A stretch of 64,000 nt of DNA from Heligmosomoides polygyrus polygyrus (lineage: Eukaryota; Nematoda; Chromadorea; Rhabditida; Heligmosomidae), in contig OX377206.1 of assembly GCA_947396885.1 (NCBI GenBank), positions 47,227,631 to 47,291,630 on the forward strand, written 5' to 3'. This document shows, piece after piece, positions 52,136 through 63,246 of the stretch (positions within the stretch are counted from its first letter, which is position 1; every line of letters starts with the position of its first letter). Both the position numbers and the translations under genes were made by a program. Under the pieces are notes generated by a model. The model made no database searches. It had not been told where the DNA came from and was given only the letters and a program-made list of their open reading frames with translations.

Positions 52136-55100
52136 ATCACGACGCATGTTTGATAACGTCTTCGACACGTATTCTGAATTCCGATGCAGGTTTGGCGACG
52201 GCTGCGGCAGGATTCTTGATTCCCAATATTTGCTTGATGACGAATTCGGCACATATTCTGAATCCCGATGCATGTTTTACGACGTATTCGGCACATATTC
52301 TGAACCCCGATGCATGCTTGACGACGTCTGCCACACGTTTCTCGAATCTCTCCGTTTGCTGGACAACGTCTGCGGCACATACTCTGAAACCCAACGTTCG
52401 CTGGACGACGAATTCGGCACATATTCTGAATCCAGACGCATGTTTGATAACGTCTGCGACACGCCTTCTGAATACCGGTGCAGGTTTGGCGACGGCTGCG
52501 GCAGGTTTCTTGAATCCCAATGTTTGCTGGACGACGTATTCGGGACATATTTGAATCACGACGCATGTTTGATAACGTCTTCGACACGTCTTCTGAATCC
52601 CGATGCTGGTTTGGCGACGACTGCAGCAGGATTCTTGATTCCCAGTGTTTGCAGGACGACGTATTCGGCACATATTTGAACACGACGCATGTTTGATAAC
52701 GTCTTCGACACGTCTTCTGAATCCCGATGCTGGTTTGGCGACGACTGCAGCAGGATTCTTGATTCCCAGTGTTTGCAGGACGACGTATTCGGCACATATT
52801 TGAACACGACGCATGTTTGATAACGTCTTCGACACGTCTTCTGAATCCCGATGCTGGTTTGGCGACGACTGCGGCAGGATTCTTGAATCCCAATATTTGC
52901 TTGATGACGAATTCGGCACATATTCTGAATCCCGATGCATGTTTTACGACGTATTCGGCACATATTCTGAACCCCGATGCAAGTTTGACGACGTCTGCGA
53001 CACGTTTCTTGAATCTCATTGTTTGCTGGACAACGTCTGTGGCACATACTCTGAAACCCAACGTTCGCTGGACGACGAATTCGGCACATATTCTGAATCC
53101 AGACGCATGTTTGATAACGTCTGCGACGCGTCTTCTGAATCCTGATGCAGGTTTGGCGACGACTGCAGCAGGATTCTTGATTCCCAGTGTTTGCTGGTCG
53201 ACGAATTCGGCACATATTCTGAATCCAGACGCATGTTTGACGACGTCTTCGACGCGTCTTCTGAATCCTGATGCAGGTTTGGCGACGACTGCTGCACGTC
53301 TCTTAAATTCCAATGTTCGCTGGACGACGTATTCGGCACATATTTGAATCACGACGCATGTTTGATAACGTCTTCGACACGTATTCTGAATTCCGATGCA
53401 GGTTTGGCGACGGCTGCGGCAGGATTCTTGATTCCCAATATTTGCTTGATGACGAATTCGGCACATATTCTGAATCCCGATGCATGTTTTACGACGTATT
53501 CGGCACATATTCTGAACCCCGATGCATGCTTGACGACGTCTGCCACACGTTTCTCGAATCTCTCCGTTTGCTGGACAACGTCTGCGGCACATACTCTGAA
53601 ACCCAACGTTCGCTGGACGACGAATTCGGCACATATTCTGAATCCAGACGCATGTTTGATAACGTCTGCGACACGCCTTCTGAATACCGGTGCAGGTTTG
53701 GCGACGGCTGCGGCAGGTTTCTTGAATCCCAATGTTTGCTGGACGACGTATTCGGGACATATTTGAATCACGACGCATGTTTGATAACGTCTTCGACACG
53801 TCTTCTGAATCCCGATGCTGGTTTGGCGACGACTGCAGCAGGATTCTTGATTCCCAGTGTTTGCAGGACGACGTATTCGGCACATATTTGAACACGACGC
53901 ATGTTTGATAACGTCTTCGACACGTCTTCTGAATCCCGATGCTGGTTTGGCGACGACTGCAGCAGGATTCTTGATTCCCAGTGTTTGCAGGACGACGTAT
54001 TCGGCACATATTTGAACACGACGCATGTTTGATAACGTCTTCGACACGTCTTCTGAATCCCGATGCTGGTTTGGCGACGACTGCGGCAGGATTCTTGAAT
54101 CCCAATATTTGCTTGATGACGAATTCGGCACATATTCTGAATCCCGATGCATGTTTTACGACGTATTCGGCACATATTCTGAACCCCGATGCAAGTTTGA
54201 CGACGTCTGCGACACGTTTCTTGAATCTCATTGTTTGCTGGACAACGTCTGTGGCACATACTCTGAAACCCAACGTTCGCTGGACGACGAATTCGGCACA
54301 TATTCTGAATCCAGACGCATGTTTGATAACGTCTGCGACGCGTCTTCTGAATCCTGATGCAGGTTTGGCGACGACTGCAGCAGGATTCTTGATTCCCAGT
54401 GTTTGCTGGTCGACGAATTCGGCACATATTCTGAATCCAGACGCATGTTTGACGACGTCTTCGACGCGTCTTCTGAATCCTGATGCAGGTTTGGCGACGA
54501 CTGCTGCACGTCTCTTAAATTCCAATGTTCGCTGGACGACGTATTCGGCACATATTTGAATCACGACGCATGTTTGATAACGTCTTCGACACGTATTCTG
54601 AATTCCGATGCAGGTTTGGCGACGGCTGCGGCAGGATTCTTGATTCCCAATATTTGCTTGATGACGAATTCGGCACATATTCTGAATCCCGATGCATGTT
54701 TTACGACGTATTCGGCACATATTCTGAACCCCGATGCATGCTTGACGACGTCTGCCACACGTTTCTCGAATCTCTCCGTTTGCTGGACAACGTCTGCGGC
54801 ACATACTCTGAAACCCAACGTTCGCTGGACGACGAATTCGGCACATATTCTGAATCCAGACGCATGTTTGATAACGTCTGCGACACGCCTTCTGAATACC
54901 GGTGCAGGTTTGGCGACGGCTGCGGCAGGTTTCTTGAATCCCAATGTTTGCTGGACGACGTATTCGGGACATATTTGAATCACGACGCATGTTTGATAAC
55001 GTCTTCGACACGTCTTCTGAATCCCGATGCTGGTTTGGCGACGACTGCAGCAGGATTCTTGATTCCCAGTGTTTGCAGGACGACGTATTCGGCACATATT

Positions 55101-55470
55101 TGAACACGACGCATGTTTGATAACGTCTTCGACACGTCTTCTGAATCCCGATGCTGGTTTGGCGACGACTGCAGCAGGATTCTTGATTCCCAGTGTTTGC
55201 AGGACGACGTATTCGGCACATATTTGAATCACGACGCATGTTTGATAACGTCTTCGACACGTCTTCTGAATCCCGATGCTGGTTTGGCGACGACTGCAGC
55301 AGGATTCTTGATTCCCAGTAATTGCTGGTCGACGAATTCGGCACATATTCTGAATCCAGACGCATGTTTGATAACGTCTTCGACACGTCTTCTGAATCCC
55401 GATGCTGGTTTGGCGACGACTGCAGCAGGATTCTTGATTCCCAGTGTTTGCAGGACGACGTATTCGGCAC
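51172..55470 (-). other. Longest open frame (1,432 codons), probably not a gene
   Basis: The frame begins with GTG (the first internal ATG is codon 36) and runs through monomers only. Its translation is 14-residue repeats, but the motif changes repeatedly: Ser-Glu-Asp-Val-Ser-Lys-Thr, then Met-Cys-Arg-Ile-Arg-Arg, then Ile-Cys-Ala-Glu-Tyr-Val-Val, and back. Each change falls at a 41 or 40 bp monomer that shifts the frame. The frame survives only because all three minus-strand frames of the consensus lack stops. No signal peptide, domain, splice context or non-repetitive terminus is visible. A real protein under selection should keep one repeat motif. I cannot exclude transcription of the satellite. 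Confidence 0.85.
51271..55060. repeat. Array domain VIII: 1,212 bp tandem higher-order repeat
   Basis: Blocks starting at 52,101, 53,313 and 54,525 follow each other at exactly 1,212 bp (29 monomers, a 668 bp part and a 544 bp part; the last copy is incomplete). The second and third share T at 53,249 and 54,461 where the first has G (52,037), in GACGTCTTCGACGCG against GACGTCTGCGACGCG. The domain begins with a novel junction at about 51,267, GTGTTTGCTTGATGACG, joining two blocks that are not adjacent elsewhere. Confidence 0.87.
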
Positions 55471-58400
55471 ATATTTGAATCACGACGCATGTTTGATAAC
55501 GTCTTCGACACGTCTTCTGAATCCCGATGCTGGTTTGGCGACGACTGCAGCAGGATTCTTGATTCCCAGTGTTTGCAGGACGACGTATTCGGCACATATT
55601 TGAATCACGACGCATGCTTGATAACCTCTGCGACACGTCTTTTGAATACCGATGCAGGTTTGGCGACGACTGCTGCACGTCTCTTAAATCCCAATGTTCG
55701 CTGGACGACGTATTCGGCACATATTTGAATCACGACGCATGCTTGATAACGTCTTCGACACGTCTTCTGAATCCCGATGCTGGTTTGGCGACGACTGCAG
55801 CAGGTTTCTTGAATCCCAATGTTTGCTGGACGACGTATTCGGCACATATTTGAATCATGACGCATGTTTGACGACGTCTGCGACGCGTCTTCTGAATCCT
55901 GATGCAGGTTTGGAGACGACTGCTGCACGTCTCTTAAATCCCAATGTTCGCTGGACGACGTATTCGGCACATATTTGAATCACGACGCATGCTTGATAAC
56001 GTCTTCGACACGTATTCTGAATCCTGATGCAGGTTTGGCGACGACTGCTGCACGTCTCTTAAATCCCAATGTTCGCTGGACGACGTATTCGGCACATATT
56101 CTGAATCCAGACGCATGTTTGATAACGTCTGCGACACGCCTTCTGAATAAAGGTGCAGGTTTGGCGACGGCTGCGGCAGGATTCTTGATTCCCAGTGTTT
56201 GCTGGACGACGTATTCGGCACATATTCTGAACCCCGGTGCAAGTTTGACGACGTCTGCGACACGTTTCTTGAATCTCATTGTTTGCTGGACAACGTCTGC
56301 GGCACATACTCTGAAACCCAACGTTCGCTGGACGACGAATTCGGCACATATTTGAATCACGACGCATGCTTGATAACGTCTTCGACACGTATTCTGAATC
56401 CTGATGCAGGTTTGGCGACGACTGCTGCACGTCTCTTAAATCCCAACGTTCGCTGGATGAAGAATTCGGCACATATTCTGAATCCAGACGCATGTTTGAT
56501 AACGTCTGCGACACGCCTTCTGAATACCGGTGCAGGTTTGGCGACGGCTGCGGCAGGTTTCTTGAATCCCAATGTTTGCTGGACGACGTATTCGGCACAT
56601 ATTTGAATCACGACGCATGTTTGATAACGTCTTCGACACGTCTTCTGAATCCCGATGCTGGTTTGGCGACGACTGCAGCAGGATTCTTGATTCCCAGTGT
56701 TTGCTGGACGACGTATTCGGCACATATTTGAATCACGACGCATGTTTGATAACGTCTTCGACACGTCTTCTGAATCCCGATGCATGTTTGGTAACCTCTG
56801 CGACACGTCTTTTGAATACCGATGCAGGTTTGGCGACGACTGCGGCAGGATTCTTGATTCCCAGTGTTTGCTGGACGACGTATTCGGCACATATTTGAAT
56901 CACGACGCATGTTTGATAACGTCTTCGACACGTCTTCTGAATCCCGATGCATGTTTGGTAACCTCTGCGACACGTATTCTGAATCCCGATGCAGGTTTGG
57001 CGACGACTGCGGCACTTCTCTTTAATCCCTTCGTTTGATGGACGACTTCTGCTGTACCTACTCTGAATCCCTATGCATGTTTGACGACGTCTGCGACGCG
57101 TCTTCTGAATCCCGATGCTGGTTTGGCGACGACTGCAGCAGGGTTCTTGATTCCCAGTGTTTGCTGGACGACGAATTCGGCACATATTTGAATCAAGACG
57201 CATGTTTGATAACGTCTTCGACACGTCTTCTGAATCCCGATGCATGTTTGGTAACCTCTGCGACACGTCTTTTGAATACCGATGCAGGTTTGGCGACGAC
57301 TGCGGCAGGATTCTTGATTCCCAGTGTTTGCTTGACGACGAGTTCGGCACATATTCTGAATCCCGAAGCATGTTTTACGACGTATTCGGCACATATTCTG
57401 AACCCCGATGCATGCTTGACGACGTCTGCCACACGTTTCTCGAATCTCTCCGTTTGCTGGACAACGTCTGCGGCACATACTCTGAAACCCAACGTTCGCT
57501 GGACGACGAATTCGGCACATATTCTGAATCCAGACGCATGTTTGATAACGTCTGCGACACGCCTTCTGAATACCGGTGCAGGTTTGGCGACGACTGCAGC
57601 AGGATTCTTGATTCCCAGTGTTTGCAGGACGACGTATTCGGCACATATTTGAATCACGACGCATGTTTGATAACGTCTTCGACACGTCTTCTGAATCCCG
57701 ATGCTGGTTTGGCGACGACTGCAGCAGGATTCTTGATTCCCAGTGTTTGCAGGACGACGTATTCGGCACATATTTGAATCACGACGCATGCTTGATAACG
57801 TCTTCGACACGTCTTCTGAATCCCGATGCTGGTTTGGCGACGACTGCAGCAGGATTCTTGATTCCCAGTGTTTGCTGGACGACGTATTCGGCACATATTT
57901 GAATCACGACGCATGTTTGATAACGTCTTCGACACGTCTTCTGAATCCCGATGCATGTTTGGTAACCTCTGCGACACGTCTTTTGAATACCGATGCAGGT
58001 TTGGCGACGACTGCGGCAGGATTCTTGATTCCCAGTGTTTGCTGGACGACGTATTCGGCACATATTTGAATCACGACGCATGTTTGATAACGTCTTCGAC
58101 ACGTCTTCTGAATCCCGATGCATGTTTGGTAACCTCTGCGACACGTATTCTGAATCCCGATGCAGGTTTGGCGACGACTGCGGCACTTCTCTTTAATCCC
58201 TTCGTTTGATGGACGACTTCTGCTGTACCTACTCTGAATCCCTATGCATGTTTGACGACGTCTGCGACGCGTCTTCTGAATCCCGATGCTGGTTTGGCGA
58301 CGACTGCAGCAGGGTTCTTGATTCCCAGTGTTTGCTGGACGACGAATTCGGCACATATTTGAATCAGGACGCATGTTTGATAACGTCTTCGACACGTCTT

Positions 58401-61400
58401 CTGAATCCCGATGCATGTTTGGTAACCTCTGCGACACGTCTTTTGAATACCGATGCAGGTTTGGCGACGACTGCGGCAGGATTCTTGATTCCCAGTGTTT
58501 GCTTGACGACGAGTTCGGCACATATTCTGAATCCCGAAGCATGTTTGACGACGAAGTCGGCACATATTCTGAACCCCGGTGCAAGTTTGACGACGTCTGC
58601 GACACGTTTCTTGAATCTCATTGTTTGCTGGACAACGTCTGCTGCACATACTCTGAAACCCAACGTTCGCTGGACGACGAATTCGGCACATATTTGAATC
58701 ACGACACATGTTTGATAACGTCTTCGACACGTCTTCTGAATCCCGATGCAGGTTTGGCGACGACTGCGGCACTTCTCTTTAATCCATTCGTTTGATGGAC
58801 GACTTCTGCTGCACCTACTCTGAATCCCTATGCATGTTTGACTACGTCTGCGACGCGTCTTCTGAATCCTGATGCAGGTTTGGCGACGACTGCTGCACGT
58901 CTCTTAAATCCCAATGTTCGCTGGACGACGTATTCGGCACATATTTGAATCACGACGCATGTTTGATAACGTCTTCGACACGTCTTCTGAATCCCGATGC
59001 TGGTTTGGCGACGACTGCGGCAGGATTCTTGAATCCCAATATTTGCTTGATGACGAATTCGGCACATATTCTGAATCCCGATGCATGTTTTACGACGTAT
59101 TCGGCACATATTCTGAACCCCGATGCATGCTTGACGACGTCTGCCACACGTTTCTCGAATCTCTCCGTTTGCTGGACAACGTCTGCGGCACATACTCTGA
59201 AACCCAACGTTCGCTGGACGACGAATTCGGCACATATTCTGAATCCAGACGCATGTTTGATAACGTCTGCGACACGCCTTCTGAATACCGGTGCAGGTTT
59301 GGCGACGGCTGCGGCAGGTTTCTTGAATCCCAATGTTTGCTGGACGACGTATTCGGGACATATTTGAATCACGACGCATGTTTGATAACGTCTTCGACAC
59401 GTCTTCTGAATCCCGATGCTGGTTTGGCGACGACTGCAGCAGGATTCTTGATTCCCAGTGTTTGCAGGACGACGTATTCGGCACATATTTGAATCACGAC
59501 GCATGTTTGATAACGTCTTCGACACGTCTTCTGAATCCCGATGCTGGTTTGGCGACGACTGCAGCAGGGTTCTTGATTCCCAGTGTTTGCTGGACGACGA
59601 ATTCGGCACATATTTGAATCACGACGCATGTTTGATAACGTCTTCGACACGTCTTCTGAATCCCGATGCTGGTTTGGCGACGACTGCAGCAGGATTCTTG
59701 ATTCCCAGTGTTTGCAGGACGACGTATTCGGCACATATTTGAATCACGACGCATGTTTGATAACGTCTTCGACACGTCTTCTGAATCCCGATGCTGGTTT
59801 GGCGACGACTGCAGCAGGTTTCTTGAATACCAATGTTTGCTGGACGACGTATTCGGGACATATTTGAATCACGACGCATGTTTGATAACGTCTTCGACAC
59901 GTCTTCTGAATCCCGATGCTGGTTTGGCGACGACTGCAGCAGGATTCTTGATTCCCAGTGTTTGCTGGTCGACGAATTCGGCACATATTCTGAATCCAGA
60001 CGCATGTTTGATAACGTCTTCGACACGTCTTCTGAATCCCGATGCTGGTTTGGCGACGACTGCAGCAGGGTTCTTGATTCCCAGTGTTTGCAGGACGACG
60101 TATTCGGCACATATTTGAATCACGACGCATGTTTGATAACGTCTTCGACACGTCTTCTGAATCCCGATGCTGGTTTGGCGACGACTGCAGCAGGATTCTT
60201 GATTCCCAGTGTTTGCAGGACGACGTATTCGGCACATATTTGAATCACGACGCATGCTTGATAACCTCTGCGACACGTCTTTTGAATACCGATGCAGGTT
60301 TGGCGACGACTGCTGCACGTCTCTTAAATCCCAATGTTCGCTGGACGACGTATTCGGCACATATTTGAATCACGACGCATGCTTGATAACGTCTTCGACA
60401 CGTATTCTGAATCCCGATGCTGGTTTGGCGACGACTGCAGCAGGATTCTTGATTCCCAGTGTTTGCTGGTCGACGAATTCGGCACATATTCTGAATCCAG
60501 ACGCATGTTTGACGACGTCTGCGACGCGTCTTCTGAATCCTGATGCAGGTTTGGAGACGACTGCTGCACGTCTCTTAAATCCCAATGTTCGCTGGACGAC
60601 GTATTCGGCACATATTTGAATCACGACGCATGCTTGATAACGTCTTCGACACGTATTCTGAATCCTGATGCAGGTTTGGCGACGACTGCTGCACGTCTCT
60701 TAAATCCCAATGTTCGCTGGACGACGTATTCGGCACATATTCTGAATCCAGACGCATGTTTGATAACGTCTGCGACACGCCTTCTGAATAAAGGTGCAGG
60801 TTTGGCGACGGCTGCGGCAGGATTCTTGATTCCCAGTGTTTGCTGGACGACGTATTCGGCACATATTCTGAACCCCGGTGCAAGTTTGACGACGTCTGCG
60901 ACACGTTTCTTGAATCTCATTGTTTGCTGGACAACGTCTGCGGCACATACTCTGAAACCCAACGTTCGCTGGACGACGAATTCGGCACATATTTGAATCA
61001 CGACGCATGCTTGATAACGTCTTCGACACGTATTCTGAATCCTGATGCAGGTTTGGCGACGACTGCTGCACGTCTCTTAAATCCCAACGTTCGCTGGATG
61101 AAGAATTCGGCACATATTCTGAATCCAGACGCATGTTTGATAACGTCTGCGACACGCCTTCTGAATACCGGTGCAGGTTTGGCGACGGCTGCGGCAGGTT
61201 TCTTGAATCCCAATGTTTGCTGGACGACGTATTCGGCACATATTTGAATCACGACGCATGTTTGATAACGTCTTCGACACGTCTTCTGAATCCCGATGCT
61301 GGTTTGGCGACGACTGCAGCAGGATTCTTGATTCCCAGTGTTTGCTGGACGACGTATTCGGCACATATTTGAATCACGACGCATGTTTGATAACGTCTTC

Positions 61401-61800
61401 GACACGTATTCTGAATCCCGATGCAGGTTTGGCGACGACTGCGGCACTTCTCTTTAATCCCTTCGTTTGATGGACGACTTCTGCTGTACCTACTCTGAAT
61501 CCCTATGCATGTTTGACGACGTCTGCGACGCGTCTTCTGAATCCCGATGCTGGTTTGGCGACGACTGCAGCAGGGTTCTTGATTCCCAGTGTTTGCTGGA
61601 CGACGAATTCGGCACATATTTGAATCAGGACGCATGTTTGATAACGTCTTCGACACGTCTTCTGAATCCCGATGCATGTTTGGTAACCTCTGCGACACGT
61701 CTTTTGAATACCGATGCAGGTTTGGCGACGACTGCGGCAGGATTCTTGATTCCCAGTGTTTGCTTGACGACGAGTTCGGCACATATTCTGAATCCCGAAG
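55061..61800. repeat. Array domain IX: trimer tracts with 1,171 and 4,641 bp lags
   Basis: This domain is a patchwork. Nearly pure 125/126 bp trimer tracts occur at about 55,060-55,940 and 59,330-60,460. Between them, about 56,600-57,360 recurs at about 57,780-58,530 (lag 1,171). About 55,930-56,750 recurs at about 60,570-61,390 (lag 4,641). Sequence after 58,206 recurs after 61,467 (lag 3,261). New sub-forms appear, such as CATGTTTGGTAACCTCTGCG, CTTTTGAATACCGATGC and CGAAGCATG. Confidence 0.82.
59330..60460. repeat. Nearly pure a-b-c trimer tract (125/126 bp period)
   Basis: Matching points at 59,333, 59,458, 59,583, 59,708 and 59,833 are spaced exactly 125 bp, and those at 60,084, 60,209 and 60,334 continue the series. 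Each period is class c (41 bp, or 42 bp at the CTGGTCGACG form), class a and class b. This is the clearest view of the trimer without higher-order reshuffling. A similar tract lies at about 55,060-55,940. Confidence 0.88.
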
Positions 61801-62124
61801 CATGTTTGACGACAACTGCGTCACGTCTCTTAAATCCCAGCGTTCGCAGGACGACGTATTCGGCACATATTCTGAACCCCGATGCATGTTTGACGACAAC
61901 TGCGTCACGTCTCTTAAATCCCATCGTTCACTGGACGACGTCTGCGGCACATACTCTGAATCCGTACGCACGTTGATCGACGTCTGGGGCACGTCCTCTG
62001 AATCCCGATGCATGTTTGGCGAGGACTGCGACGCGTCTTCTGAATCCTGATGCAGGTTTGGCGACGACTGCTGCACGTCTCTTAAATCCCAATGTTCGCT
62101 GGACGACGTATTCGGCACATATTC

Positions 62125-62162
62125 TGAATCCCGACGCATGTTTTACACTGCGGCAAGCGTCT
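62125..62162. repeat. 38 bp deleted monomer, repeated at 63,874-63,911
   Basis: This unit reads CCCGACGCATGTTTTACACT then GCGGCAAGCGTCT and has lost four bases from the central GACGACG region. It is followed by a class c unit with TATTCTGCTCATTTTC. The same unusual pair occurs 1,749 bp downstream, so the intervening block was duplicated after the deletion arose. It is one of very few monomers without the GACGACG core. Confidence 0.85.
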
Positions 62163-63204
62163 TGAACACAACGTTCGCTGGACGACGTATTCTGCTCATT
62201 TTCTGAACCCCGATGCATGTTTGATAACCTCTGCGACACGTCTTTTGAATACCGATGCAGGTTTGGCGACGACTGCGGCAGGATTCTTGAATCGCAATAT
62301 TTGCTGGATGACGCATTCGGCACATACTCTGAATCCCGATATATGTTCGACGACGACTGCGGCACGTCTCTTAAATCCCATCGTTCACTGGACGACGTCT
62401 GCGGCACATATTTGAATCACGACGCATGTTTGATAGCGTCTTCGACACGTCTTCTGAATCCCGATGCTGGTTTGGCGACGACTGCAGCAGGTCTCTTGAA
62501 TCCCAGCGTTCACAGGACGACGTATTCGGCACATATTCTGAAACCTCATACATGTTCGACGGCTGCGGCACGTCCCTAGATCCCAACGTTAGCTGGACGA
62601 CGCATTCGGCATATACTCTGAACACCGATGCATGTTTGACGACAACTGCGTCAGGACTCCTGAATTCCTTTGTTGGCTGGATGACGTCTGCGGCACATAC
62701 TCCGAATCCCGATGCATGTTTGACGACGAGTGCATCACGACTCCTGAATTCCTTTGTTCGCTGGATGACGTCTGCGACACATACTCTGAATCCCGATGCT
62801 GGTTTGGCGACGACTGCAGCAGGTCTCTTGAATCCCAGCGTTCACAGGACGACGCATTCGGCACATACTCTGAATCCCGATTCATGTTCGACGACGACAG
62901 CGGCACGTCTCTTAAACCCAACCTTTGCTGGACGACGCATTCGGCACATACTCTGAATCCCGATGCATGTTTGGCGAAGACTGCAGCAGGTCTCTTGAAT
63001 ACCAGCGTTCGCAGGACGACGTATTCGGCACACACTCTGAATCCCGATGCATGTTCGACGACGACTGCATCACGACTCCTGAATTCCTTTGTTCGCTGGA
63101 TGACGTCTGCGGCACATACTCTGAATCCCGATACATGTTCGACTACGACAGCGGCACGCCCCTTGATCCCAACGTTAGCTGAACGACGCATTCGGCACAT
63201 ACTC

Positions 63205-63246
63205 TGAATCCCGATGCATGTTTGACGACGTCTGCGACACGTCTTC
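63205..63246. repeat. Monomer class a, exemplar close to the family consensus (42 bp)
   Basis: This class a unit has GATGCATG followed by TTTGACGACGTCTGCGACAC and ends GTCTTC. By composition it is 8 A, 12 T, 12 C and 10 G, about 52 percent G+C, with 5 CpG dinucleotides. It contains two 6-base palindromes, ATGCAT and GACGTC. Elsewhere class a appears with TTTGATAACGTC, with the variant CACGACGCATG, and with GCAAGTTTGACGACG. Confidence 0.93.

Noticed and set aside
51172..55470. A genuine giant repetitive protein (1,432 residues, minus strand)
   Set aside because: It has a GTG start, no unique termini, and a repeat motif that changes at each 41 or 40 bp monomer. Equally long open frames overlap in other frames and on the other strand.
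62125..62250. Possible unique sequence at TTTTACACTGCGGCAAGC
   Set aside because: It aligns to class a with a four-base internal deletion, is followed by a normal class c unit, and recurs 1,749 bp downstream.
63205..63246. Regulatory operator or promoter based on palindromes ATGCAT, GACGTC and GAATTC
   Set aside because: These six-base palindromes recur in every monomer of a class as part of the repeat. There is no adjacent gene or core-promoter element.
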